DNA of 52,930 bases from an uncultured Collinsella sp. (GCA_900542555.1 UQNU01000005.1:1-52930); one strand, 5' to 3'. Shown: positions 7,130 through 14,278, numbered from the stretch's first letter. The notes: generated by a model from the letters alone, not told the origin. A program made the numbers and translations.

Positions 7130-9160
7130 CTACAGCTCGTTGGCCGCGTGATATGCCGTGCGGATGGCGCTGGCAATGTCGGCGGTGCGCTCGCCCGAGC
7201 AGTCGCCCACGCAGGTCACGGGCACCGTCACGCCATCCAGGTCAAACGCGTTGGCCTTGGAGCCCACGGCCATCACCACGTAATCGCAGGCGACCTTCAC
7301 CGGCTCCTCGGCGCCGTCCTCGGTGGTGCGAATGGCCTCCACGCCCTCGTCGGTAATGGCGGTCAGGCGGGTCTTTACGTGCTGCCCCACGTTGTGCTCT
7401 GCAAAGTCGCTCATGATCAGCGGCAGAATGGTCTCGGACTCGCCCGCGGCAATCTTGTCGAGCATCTCCACGATCGCCACCTCGCAGCCGTGCTGCAGCA
7501 GGTACTCGGCAGTCTCGGTGCCCACCAGGCCACCGCCAATGACGGCGACGCGGCCCGTAAGCTCAACCTTGCCGGCCAGCACGTCCCAGCTCGAGACGAC
7601 CTTGTCCGAGTCGGCACCCGGAACGGGGATGACCACGTCGTGCGCGCCCACGGCCACAATCGCGGCGTCGGCGGCGTTGAGGTCCTCAGCGGTAGCAACA
7701 TGGCTGAGCTCGACCTTCACACCCAGGCCGGGCAGAATCTTCTCGTAGTACTCGACCGAGCGCATGATCTCGTCCTTGCGCGGAGGCGCGGCCGCCAGCA
7801 CAATCTGGCCGCCCAGATGATCGCTCGCCTCGTAGACGGTCACGTCGTAGCCGCGCTTGGCCGCCACGCGTGCGGCCTCCAGACCGGCGATGCCGCCGCC
7901 CACCACGGCGATCTTCTTGTCGCCCTCGCCCGGCTTGATGGCGATGGTCGCCTCGTCACCGTTCTCGGCATTAAGCACGCACGAGATGTACTTGCGGTTT
8001 TGAATCGCGTCGACGCAACCTTTGTTGCAGTTGAGGCACTCGCGGATGGGTTCGCCCGTGGCGGCCTTCAGCGCAATGTCGGGGTCGCACATGAGCGAGC
8101 GGCCATAGGCGATGATGTCGGCGGCGCCGTCTTCCAGAATCTTCTCGCCGGCCTCGACCGAGACAACACGGCCGACGGTTGCCACCGGCACGGAGACCAG
8201 GGCCTTGACGCGCTCGGCCACCGGCAGCGTCCAGTTGTAGGGCATGGCGCCCATGGGCGGAATGGTGTCGCCCATGTTGCCGGTGTGGTTGGCCTGTGCG
8301 ACCTGAATCATATCGATGCCCGCGCCCTCGAGCAGCTTGGCGAACTCGCAGGCCTCGTCGGGCAGCAGGCCGCCCTTGCCGCGCGGCGTGCCGTCGGGGT
8401 TCTCCATGATCACGGGGAGCTTGTACTCCACCATCAGCTGCGGTGCGGCTTCCTTAATGGCAGCGACGACCTCCAGCGCATAGCGAACGCGGTTCTCGAA
8501 CGAGCCACCGTACTCGTCGGTGCGCTGGTTGAGGATGGCCGAGCACAGCGAACCCACCAGGCGGTCGCCGTGGACCTCGATGGCGTCGATGCCGGCCTGC
8601 TGCGCGCGGGCGGCCGAGGCAGCGATGGCCTCCTTGATCTGGGTGAGCTGCTCCACACTGGCCTCGTTCACAAAGTGCTGCATGTCGTGGTGCAGCTTGG
8701 CGTAGGCCTGGTTGCGGATCTCGTTGGACTCGGCCATCTTGGCGGCAAAGGTCTCCTCGTCGCCGGCGGCCTTGGCCTCCTGCGCGGCCTTGGCAGCGGC
8801 CATGGAGCCCATGACCATGCGGCCGACACCGGGCACGTCGTACTCGGGGTGGAACAGCTGCAGCGCGACCTTGGCACCGTGCTTGTGGACGGCGTCGGCC
8901 AGCGCCTTAAACGTGGGGATCTGGGCGTCGGTCGCCAGCTTGGGTGTGGGGCTTGCGGTCATAACGGGAGCGACGTCGCCGATGACGATGTAGCTCACGC
9001 CGCCACGGGCCAGGCGCTCGTAAAAAGCCAGGCTGCGCTCGCCGATGGAACCGTCGCGCTCCTCGTAGCCGGTGGTAAGCGGCGGGAACATAATGCGGTT
9101 CTTGAGCTCAAGGGGGCCAACCGTAATGGGCTGGAGCAGCTTGGATGCAGGTGCGGTCAT
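7130..9160 (-). CDS. Old-Yellow-Enzyme/2,4-dienoyl-CoA-reductase-like FMN/[4Fe-4S]/FAD oxidoreductase
   Basis: 676 aa. The N-terminal half (residues 1-~370) is an FMN-binding TIM barrel of the OYE family, with the signature NQRTDEYGGSFENRVRYALEV. A cysteine cluster (CLNCNKGC...SCVLN, residues ~340-365) binds one [4Fe-4S]. The C-terminal half holds FAD- and NAD(P)H-binding Rossmann motifs VVGGGIAGLEAARVA and VIGGGLVGTETAEYL. The family reduces activated C=C bonds (enoates, bile-acid intermediates, dienoyl-CoA). The usual HxxH (HGAHG) active-site motif is replaced by HGDRLVG, and a ~40-residue Ala-rich insert follows the QLFHPEYDVPG strand, so the substrate cannot be guessed. GAGAGGA lies seven bases before the ATG at 9160; a second ATG at 9166 is too close to it. 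Confidence 0.85.
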   Translation of the reverse strand: MTAPASKLLQPITVGPLELKNRIMFPPLTTGYEERDGSIGERSLAFYERLARGGVSYIVIGDVAPVMTASPTPKLATDAQIPTFKALADAVHKHGAKVALQLFHPEYDVPGVGRMVMGSMAAAKAAQEAKAAGDEETFAAKMAESNEIRNQAYAKLHHDMQHFVNEASVEQLTQIKEAIAASAARAQQAGIDAIEVHGDRLVGSLCSAILNQRTDEYGGSFENRVRYALEVVAAIKEAAPQLMVEYKLPVIMENPDGTPRGKGGLLPDEACEFAKLLEGAGIDMIQVAQANHTGNMGDTIPPMGAMPYNWTLPVAERVKALVSVPVATVGRVVSVEAGEKILEDGAADIIAYGRSLMCDPDIALKAATGEPIRECLNCNKGCVDAIQNRKYISCVLNAENGDEATIAIKPGEGDKKIAVVGGGIAGLEAARVAAKRGYDVTVYEASDHLGGQIVLAAAPPRKDEIMRSVEYYEKILPGLGVKVELSHVATAEDLNAADAAIVAVGAHDVVIPVPGADSDKVVSSWDVLAGKVELTGRVAVIGGGLVGTETAEYLLQHGCEVAIVEMLDKIAAGESETILPLIMSDFAEHNVGQHVKTRLTAITDEGVEAIRTTEDGAEEPVKVACDYVVMAVGSKANAFDLDGVTVPVTCVGDCSGERTADIASAIRTAYHAANEL

Positions 9161-9277
9161 GGACATTCCTCTCTTGTAGGCGCGGCGGCGATGTTGCCGC
9201 GTAGTTGTTTAAAGGATATGGCATGGGGGCACAGCGGCACAACGAAAATCGGCGAATATCAGGTGGCGGCAGGTGGA

Positions 9278-9758
9278 TGGAACGGGGCGGCCCGTCGGTT
9301 TGTCTCGATCTGTAACAGTTACGCGGCGAAACCGGGGCTTACTGTTACAGATCGAGACAAACGGAAGCGTTCCGTCGGAAAATCTCGATCTGTAACACCT
9401 GCAGACCAAAAACGACCCTAGATGTTACAAATCGAGACGAACAAACTCGGTCCGACCAAACATCTCAATCTGTAACATCTAGACCCACTTTTGACCCCTA
9501 CCTGTTACAGATCGAGACAAACCAATCTAATCTGCCGAAAGATCTAAATCTGTAACAGTTGCTCGACAAAATGGGCCCCAGATGTTACAGATCGAGATAA
9601 ACGGGACCCGTCTGCCAGAAAATCTAAATCTGTAACAGTAACTCGGCAAAAACCGTCCCCCGTGTTACAGATTGAGACAAACGGGACCTAACCCACCGGT
9701 ATATCTAGATCTGTAACACTTAGCCGCCCAAATCGGGTCTAGATGTTACAGATTGAGA
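9278..9758. repeat. Array of twelve alternating inverted 15-bp repeats with 40-bp phasing (80-bp tandem unit)
   Basis: Copies of TCTCGATCTGTAACA start at 9303, 9383, 9463, 9543, 9623 and 9704. Its reverse complement TGTTACAGATCGAGA starts at 9343, 9423, 9503, 9583, 9663 and 9744. Starts are exactly 40 bp apart except for one 41-bp step. The 25-bp spacers are partly conserved in two alternating classes (CAAACGGGACC...GAAAA and GTTACTCGGCAAAAA...), so the array is about six degenerate copies of an 80-bp unit. A partial unit is visible from about 9278. The half-site core CTGTAACA is nearly invariant while outer bases drift (TCTCGATC, TCTCAATC, TCTAAATC, TCTAGATC). The period is not a multiple of three and no long frame crosses it, so it is non-coding. 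There are no cas genes. Confidence 0.95.
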
Positions 9759-9805
9759 TCTTTGATTGAGAAGCTGGGGATTGGACTGAGAAAACAGTCC
9801 CGGAA

Positions 9806-9839
9806 TAACAAAAAAGCTCGTCGGCTAGGCCGACGAGCT
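9806..9839 (-). terminator. Original terminator of the tRNA-fMet gene, stranded at the left end of the element
   Basis: The 11-bp stem AGCTCGTCGGC / GCCGACGAGCT has a 3-base loop and is followed on the minus strand by TTTTTTGTTATT. It lies just downstream of the orphan tRNA 3' half at 9849-9897. Confidence 0.85.
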
Positions 9840-9845
9840 GCAAGT

Positions 9846-9897
9846 TCTTGGTCGCGGGGGCAGGATTTGAACCTACGACCTCCGGGTTATGAGCCCG
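9846..9897. other. Left attachment site (attL): 52-bp direct repeat
   Basis: The 52 bases are identical to 28591-28642. The repeat covers the anticodon arm through the CCA end of tRNA-fMet plus three bases beyond. The flanks differ immediately on both sides. Confidence 0.95.
9849..9897 (-). pseudogene. Orphan 3' half of the tRNA-fMet gene
   Basis: On the minus strand this runs from the anticodon stem-loop (CGGGCTCATAACCCG) through the T-arm to ACCA. The 5' half is missing because the element inserted here. It was the original 3' end of the gene now completed at 28594-28670, and it still has its terminator. Confidence 0.92.
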
Positions 9898-10024
9898 TTG
9901 GAGGCTGGCACTCATAATATACATGTGTGTTTACCTGCGGTTTTATTTGTAGATGTTTGGCGCTATTGCTCGTATTTTTCTACTCTATTTCTTCGTAAGG
10001 CGCTTTTCTTCTTCGAATCTTCGC

Positions 10025-10213
10025 TCAATGTGCGCAGCGGAAATGCAGCGAAACACCTCGAAATCCGATCGAAATATCGGCCTGGACTTCCAGCAAGATT
10101 GGACGTTTCTGCAAGTTGCTCAGGCGTATCCCGCCTTGCGTTTGGCATCCGAAGATATCGTGGATGCGGTCGTTCGAGACCACTTCGCCGATATTAAGGT
10201 CCTGCTCAAACAT
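10025..10213 (-). pseudogene. 5' remnant of an HNH restriction-endonuclease-like gene
   Basis: The reading frame starts at an ATG preceded by GGAG and encodes LNIGEVVSNDRIHDIFGCQTQGGIR within its first ~32 residues. That opening resembles the N-terminus of a family of HNH restriction endonucleases (FGCxxxGGMR motif followed by KTNxLVLISDHT). After about 45 residues the similarity stops and the frame ends at 62 codons, so this looks like a gene start cut off by rearrangement. The catalytic HNH domain is absent. The family call rests on my recollection of the motif only. The remainder of 9898-10284 holds no other recognisable gene. Confidence 0.5.
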
Positions 10214-10284
10214 ATTGTGCTCCGCCCTGCCGGGATTGAATAGCTCGCCTGAGCGCTGCGCCGCGAGCCGGCGAGGTCAATGGC

Positions 10285-10530
10285 CTACAGCCAGGACGAT
10301 CTGGCGGCATCCCACCACTCGGCGCGGACGCGGGTGGCCGCGAGCAGGGCCCCGCACACCGCAAAGAGCTCGTAGTCCGCCAATGTCGTCGCCATCTGCA
10401 TGAGCTCAGCCAGGAGATTGAGACGGTCAGCGGTGCCAAGGTCGCCGAACGCCCCGATTGCGTTCGCGATCCGGCGCGCCTCCTGGCTGATGTTCGGGCT
10501 ATTAACATCCTTATCGGGGTTCATGGACAT
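10285..10530 (-). CDS. Small protein of unknown function, paralogue 1 (ADYEL-CGALLAATR motif)
   Basis: About 81 aa, acidic to neutral and predicted mostly helical. Residues ~48-65 read ADYELFAVCGALLAATR, which is nearly identical to a segment of the 76-aa product at 12477-12707. The two proteins also share an upstream RxxxxIGxF helix and the following RxEW. I do not recognise the family. AGGAGG lies four bases before the ATG at 10530 and ten before a second ATG at 10524, so the exact start is uncertain. The upstream region contains an 8-bp inverted repeat (ACGTAAAC-CATA-GTTTACGT, 10579-10598) and a ~55-bp sequence that is also duplicated upstream of the paralogue. Confidence 0.6.
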   Translation of the reverse strand: MSMNPDKDVNSPNISQEARRIANAIGAFGDLGTADRLNLLAELMQMATTLADYELFAVCGALLAATRVRAEWWDAARSSWL

Positions 10531-10578
10531 CCTTCCTCCTCGATCCCAGCCAAGAGCATAGGAATACCTGCACAGCAG

Positions 10579-10598
10579 ACGTAAACCATAGTTTACGT
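10579..10598. promoter_or_regulatory. Inverted repeat upstream of paralogue 1, possible operator
   Basis: ACGTAAAC-CATA-GTTTACGT is a perfect 8-bp inverted repeat about 50 bp upstream of the start at 10530. A degenerate GTTTTACGTTTTACG lies at the matching place upstream of the paralogue (about 12775-12790). Confidence 0.35.
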
Positions 10599-10629
10599 TC
10601 CGGGGAAAACGCGCTGGGAAACCAAACTC

Positions 10630-10685
10630 GGCATCCGCCGAGATGTGCCCACGGCCCCGCGACCGGGTTGCACCTCCGCTGCGCG
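10630..10685. repeat. Direct repeat shared by the two small-paralogue cassettes (copy 1)
   Basis: The segment runs from CGGCATCCGCCGA through a CCACGGC...CCGGGT stretch to CCTCCGCTGCGC. It recurs with small changes at about 12790-12843. Both copies lie upstream of one of the two paralogous small genes. Confidence 0.7.
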
Positions 10686-10771
10686 GCCTCATGATCGACT
10701 ACGGCGTCGGCGTGAGCACGAGACAGGTCTACGAGATCAAGGCCGTTGACACCGATTTCTTCGACGAATAG
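10684..10771 (+). pseudogene. 3' remnant of an mrr-type gene (inverted duplicate of 23783-23873)
   Basis: The plus strand encodes GLMIDYGVGVSTRQVYEI then KAVDTDFFDE and a stop. This is the last 28 residues of the Mrr-like protein at 23781-24719 with one conservative change (E to D). Only about three bases differ over ~85 bp. The similarity begins abruptly at ~10684. There is no start codon, so this is a fragment left by recombination between related elements or by duplication. Confidence 0.9.
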
Positions 10772-10791
10772 CGCGTGTCTGCAACGCGCCG

Positions 10792-11541
10792 CTACCGCGT
10801 GCCCTTCCGCCCGTTGCATTTCGAGCAGAGCACCTGCAGGTTGGATGGAACGGTCTTGCCGCCCTTCGCGACCGGCACGATATGGTCGACGTGCAGGCCC
10901 ACGCCGTCCGGCATGTATTTCCCGCATATCTGGCAGGTGTAGTTGTCCCGGCGGGCGATCTGCTCGCGCAGCTGCTTCGTCATCAGCCTTCGCTGGTTCT
11001 TGGCGTGATAGTCCCTGAGCGTCGCCTCGTCGTTGATAGCGGCGAGGCGGATACGGCGCTCGACGATCCACTCCCAGTTCACGTCAAGCTCGGAATCATC
11101 CATCGACACCTTGTAGGACGTCTTCACGTAGTTGGCCTGCTTGTACCTCGTCTGGTCGCGGCAGGTGATGAACCTAAAGGCCCTGTCATCGTCGACCGCC
11201 TCGGCGTACTGACGCTCGCGCCGGCTGCGGAGCCGGCAGGTTTTCAGATACTCTTCTTGCTCGTGCTTCCAGTTCTGGATATATGCCCCATGGGCGACGA
11301 TGGCGTCCCAACCGGCCGGGTCCATAAGGTGACGGTCGATGTAGTCCTCGATCCTCACGTTGCGCCTGCCAGACACATCGAAGCGGGCCACGTAGTAGGG
11401 ATACCTAAAGGGGCTCGCCAGAATCCTGCGAACCAGGACCGCGATTGCACAGACCAGGGCTATGACCAGCACGCCGAGAACGAAATAGGGCGTCAGGTCG
11501 ACTATATAGTGGTACCCGTCTATCTCATAGAGCTGAGCCAT
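10792..11541 (-). CDS. Membrane-anchored HNH endonuclease-domain protein
   Basis: 249 aa. A single strongly hydrophobic segment at residues 19-37 is followed by positive charges (RR), which predicts an N-terminal anchor with the rest in the cytoplasm. Residues ~195-249 form an HNH nuclease fold with paired zinc-binding cysteines CQIC (203-206) and CSKC (239-242), a catalytic HVDH (217-220) and N234. The middle ~140 residues are charged and unrecognised. The start at 11541 has AAGGA eight bases upstream; an earlier in-frame ATG lacks such a signal. HNH domains occur in restriction, homing and phage-defence nucleases, and tethering to the membrane suggests a role at DNA entry or exit. This last point is inference. 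Confidence 0.8.
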   Translation of the reverse strand: MAQLYEIDGYHYIVDLTPYFVLGVLVIALVCAIAVLVRRILASPFRYPYYVARFDVSGRRNVRIEDYIDRHLMDPAGWDAIVAHGAYIQNWKHEQEEYLKTCRLRSRRERQYAEAVDDDRAFRFITCRDQTRYKQANYVKTSYKVSMDDSELDVNWEWIVERRIRLAAINDEATLRDYHAKNQRRLMTKQLREQIARRDNYTCQICGKYMPDGVGLHVDHIVPVAKGGKTVPSNLQVLCSKCNGRKGTR

Positions 11542-11717
11542 GGCATTCTTCCTTCCCCAAGGATGGCAAAATGATACCAAGACGCGGGTCTTCCGGATCG
11601 CGGGCGCCCGTCCGGACACCGCACACCGAACCCCCACACCACGTTCGCTTTACAATCAAGAACATTCGTTCGACAATGAAGCCCGTGAGATACAAACGGA
11701 TGTTCGGGGGTACGCGC

Positions 11718-12035
11718 ATGATTATGAAAAAGCACTCGCTTGCGGGAACCTGCGGCATACCCACCGATGCACAGCGCATCTACATCCCCGTGGACGCCAA
11801 CGGCGCGGACGACCCCGACCACGGCCCGTCCGATCCCGTCACCATCCACTGGCCGGACGGCCGCAGTTGGAAGGTTGAGAGCATCTACGCCCGCCAGGAG
11901 TTCGGCCGCGCCATCTTCGGTAACCTCTGTGTGCGTTACGACGTCTGCATCGCGAAGCAGCGCAAAACGGTCTGGTGGGAGCACGGCGACTGGTTCGTCG
12001 AGCGCGGTGGCGGCATGGCGGTGATGCCCGAGTGA
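11718..12035 (+). CDS. Small unknown protein with WPDGR motif, paralogue A
   Basis: About 105 aa. The central part reads IHWPDGRSWKVESIYARQEFG, and the end is rich in Trp (TVWWEHGDWFVE). It is clearly related to the product of the next gene: both have a predicted beta-strand, WPDGR, a short helix with an FG, then strands. I do not recognise the family; the layout suggests a small all-beta domain. The chosen ATG has GGGGG eight bases upstream. The stop codon overlaps the GTG start of the next gene (GTGA), so translation is coupled. Confidence 0.65.
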   Translation: MIMKKHSLAGTCGIPTDAQRIYIPVDANGADDPDHGPSDPVTIHWPDGRSWKVESIYARQEFGRAIFGNLCVRYDVCIAKQRKTVWWEHGDWFVERGGGMAVMPE

Positions 12036-12433
12036 TAGGCCACACAAAGGACTTCGGCGGCGGCATCACCGTTCGCGCCAACGGCGACAAGCCCGGCAGA
12101 CGCGTCCATAAGCAGTACGTAGACGTCTACGCCCGCACTAACGCCGACGGAACGACGGTGCCTGTCCGCGTCTGCTGGCCGGACGGCCGCGGCTTCACGA
12201 TCGACGAAATCATTCGAATAGACCCCTTCGGCGCGGTCATCCACGACGCGCAGACGGCGGTCTACACGGTGCGCTTCGGCGGCTGGACCACTCAGCTCAT
12301 GCTGGAGCACTACCACAGGGAGGACCCCATTCACGGGGCAGATGACCGCCTGCGATGGTGGGTCTGGGCGTTCGAGAACACCCGCTCGAAGAACGACGTT
12401 TCCGCACCGCCTGCCGACACGCGCGTCCGGTGA
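12032..12433 (+). CDS. Small unknown protein with WPDGR motif, paralogue B
   Basis: About 133 aa starting at a GTG that overlaps the preceding stop by four bases. It contains VCWPDGRGFTIDEIIRIDPFG and a Trp-rich segment (RLRWWVW) and is a diverged copy of the upstream protein with a longer C-terminus. The tandem, coupled arrangement suggests that the two act together, perhaps as a heterodimer. No function can be assigned from sequence. Confidence 0.65.
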   Translation: MIGHTKDFGGGITVRANGDKPGRRVHKQYVDVYARTNADGTTVPVRVCWPDGRGFTIDEIIRIDPFGAVIHDAQTAVYTVRFGGWTTQLMLEHYHREDPIHGADDRLRWWVWAFENTRSKNDVSAPPADTRVR

Positions 12434-12476
12434 ACGCGGGTTGGGTCGTCATGCGGAACGCAGAGGGTGACGTCGG

Positions 12477-12707
12477 CTAGAGCCAAGCTCCGGTCCACTC
12501 GCTCCGGTTCCTCGTCGCCGCGAGGAGCGCACCGCATGCCGCGAGCAGTTCGTAGTCCGCGATCCTGATCCCGACCGACATGGCCTCGGCGAGGACTTCA
12601 ATCCTTCTGCCATAATCCTCGATCTCGGAGAATACCCCGATACCGTCCATGAGCCGCTGGGCGGCTTCGCTCGGCCCGTCCCCTGTCGTGACATGACGTT
12701 CTTCCAT
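12477..12707 (-). CDS. Small protein of unknown function, paralogue 2 (ADYELLAACGALLAATR motif)
   Basis: 76 aa, helical, ending NRSEWTGAWL. It shares ADYELLAACGALLAATR with the protein at 10285-10530. The ATG at 12707 has GAGAGGA about ten bases upstream. The two genes and their matching upstream repeats form a duplicated cassette within the element. Confidence 0.6.
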   Translation of the reverse strand: MEERHVTTGDGPSEAAQRLMDGIGVFSEIEDYGRRIEVLAEAMSVGIRIADYELLAACGALLAATRNRSEWTGAWL

Positions 12708-12789
12708 GCCGAAACAATCCTCTCTATGCGAGAAAGGCGATGATAACAGGTGCTGTCCGGGCCAGCATAAACAGCGTTTTACGTTTTAC

Positions 12790-12843
12790 GGCATCCGCCG
12801 ACGGCGGCCACGGCTCCGAGGCCGGGTGATGCCTCCGCTGCGC
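12790..12843. repeat. Direct repeat shared by the two small-paralogue cassettes (copy 2)
   Basis: This is the diverged second copy of 10630-10685, from CGGCATCCGCCGA to CCTCCGCTGCGC. The interval 12708-12998 holds no other gene that I can support. Confidence 0.7.
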
Positions 12844-12998
12844 TCTGTAAAGGCCGCTCCATGAGGCCCCGCACAAACCTCCGCTCCGCTCCGGTTGGTG
12901 GAGGCCGTCATGGAGGACCTTGACAGGCCTTCGCTCCGGCATGGCTTTGCCCGCAGGGGCGAGATGTTGAGGGCCATGTGCCCGGAACGGAGGAAGAC

Positions 12999-13298
12999 AT
13001 GCAGCAGCTGATGACCGAGGAAATCGCCAAGACGGTGCCGAGGCTCTACGAGCAGGACGGGGCGGAGGACCCCACGGTCTACGCCCACTACTTCTCGTGC
13101 GTGAACGGATGGGACTGGTGGCTGCTCGAGTTCGACGGAACGGACGAGGCGTTCGGCCTCGTCGAGGGCTACGACGACGAGCTCGGCTACTTCAGCATCA
13201 AGGAGATGGAGGAGCTGAACCGCCAGATGGGGTTTGCCGCCGTCGAGCGCGACGAGCACTTCTCCCCGAAGCCGCTCAGCGCCGTCAGGAGGGGGTAG
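12999..13298 (+). CDS. DUF2958-like protein
   Basis: 99 aa. The order of conserved features matches what I know of DUF2958 proteins: an N-terminal LMTEEIAKTVPRLYEQ helix, then AHYFSCVNGWDWWLLEFD, FGLVEGYDDELGYFSIKEMEEL and ERDEHFSPKPLS at the end. The family is small, of unknown function, and common on plasmids and conjugative elements. The ATG at 12999 has GGAGG five bases upstream and is preferred over an earlier one at 12978. It lies just upstream of the DUF4313-like gene, with only four bases between them. Confidence 0.75.
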   Translation: MQQLMTEEIAKTVPRLYEQDGAEDPTVYAHYFSCVNGWDWWLLEFDGTDEAFGLVEGYDDELGYFSIKEMEELNRQMGFAAVERDEHFSPKPLSAVRRG

Positions 13299-13302
13299 CC
13301 GC

Positions 13303-13905
13303 ATGGTGACGGTCGAGTTCGACTCCATGGGCGAGGCGGTCCGCCTCGCCCTCGTGGCCGGGGAGTACGTGGACGGCGGCCTGGCCGTCCTCCTCCTCGA
13401 CGCCACGGACCCGCGCTCCGATGGCTACATGGCCGAGTGGGGCGTGCTCACGGCGAACGTGCCGGCGGCCGCCGAGTGGTGCCGCGGGCGGGGCAACATC
13501 GCCATAGACGCCGACGCGCCCGCGGCGCTCCTCGAGGCGCTCGAGGCCGCCGGCACGGTCCGGATGGCCGACCGCTCGGCGGCGTCCGGGATGGCCCGCT
13601 ACCCGCTGGCCACGGTCGCCGAGCACGCCCTCGGCGGCATGGGCGGCCTGAGCGAGACCCTCGAGGAGGCCCTCGGCTCGACGGTCGTCGTCGAGTACGA
13701 GTCGGGCGGCGACGGCGGCGCGTTCGAGGTGGGGACCGCGCCGGCGGGCTCGGCCGAGCTCGAGCGCATCATTGCCGCCGCGAGGTCCGAGGCCGACGCG
13801 CTGGCAGCCGCCAGCGGATGGGCGGCCGTCCGGGTCGGTTTCGGGGACGCCGAGACCATCGACTGCGAGACGGGCCGGACGGTCTTCACGGCCGGGGCGG
13901 AGTAG
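13303..13905 (+). CDS. DUF4313-like protein with extra C-terminal region
   Basis: 200 aa, strongly acidic. The first ~85 residues (MVTVEFDSMGEAVRLAL...GLAVLLLDATD...WGVLTANVPAA...GNIAIDADAP) resemble DUF4313, a small unknown domain frequent on mobile elements of gut bacteria. The remaining ~115 residues are Ala/Gly/Glu-rich and unrecognised. GGAGGGGG lies seven bases before the start. With the DUF2958-like gene it forms a short two-gene operon. The base composition is very GC-rich compared with neighbours such as the integrase region. Confidence 0.55.
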   Translation: MVTVEFDSMGEAVRLALVAGEYVDGGLAVLLLDATDPRSDGYMAEWGVLTANVPAAAEWCRGRGNIAIDADAPAALLEALEAAGTVRMADRSAASGMARYPLATVAEHALGGMGGLSETLEEALGSTVVVEYESGGDGGAFEVGTAPAGSAELERIIAAARSEADALAAASGWAAVRVGFGDAETIDCETGRTVFTAGAE

Positions 13906-14217
13906 CCCCGGCCGTCGCCCGCACGGGCATGCCGGCGACGGCGTGTCCCTCGCGGCGCCTCCCAGGGACGCTTCGCGTCGTCCCCGGACCCCTGTGCGCC
14001 AAAGGGACGAGTCCCCTTGGAACCCCGGGCTGCCGCCGGCGGGCCGTGAACGGCGGGCCAATCACTCGGCTTCAACTCGCGATCGCCCCGCCGTGTCACG
14101 CCCCGCCGGCTCTCGCTCCGGCTCCGTTCGATGGCTCCCATGGGTCGCCATCACTGCACCTCCGCTCACCTGTCCCGTTGCACTCCTGCTATTCGCCCCA
14201 CGTTTCTCGGGACATGC

Positions 14218-14278
14218 AAGATGTGTATCTGTGCGTACGCGGCGACTTGCAGCCTCCGCGTACGCACAGATATCTTGC
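14218..14278. promoter_or_regulatory. Large inverted repeat near the relaxase, candidate origin-of-transfer structure
   Basis: Perfect 17-bp arms (TATCTGTGCGTACGCGG at 14226-14242 and its complement at 14256-14272) surround a 13-base loop. An outer 6-bp pair (GCAAGA / TCTTGC) adds to the stem across a 4-base bulge. It stands in the 469-bp non-coding gap 13906-14374 between the DUF4313-like gene and the mobilization genes. I see no match to a known nic site, and the rest of the gap shows no gene. Confidence 0.45.

Noticed and set aside
7148..9421. 757-codon open frame on the plus strand
   Set aside because: It lies antisense to the OYE-type oxidoreductase, is His/Gly/Val-rich and has no recognisable domain.
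9278..9758. CRISPR array
   Set aside because: Repeats alternate in orientation, spacers are similar within two classes rather than unique, and no cas genes lie near.
9953..10243. 96-codon open frame on the plus strand at the left end of the element
   Set aside because: The opposite strand has a better start signal and an endonuclease-like N-terminus in the same place. I see no domain in this frame.
10630..12850. Insertion sequence made of the two ~55-bp direct repeats
   Set aside because: No transposase and no terminal inverted repeats lie between them; a cassette duplication explains the data better.
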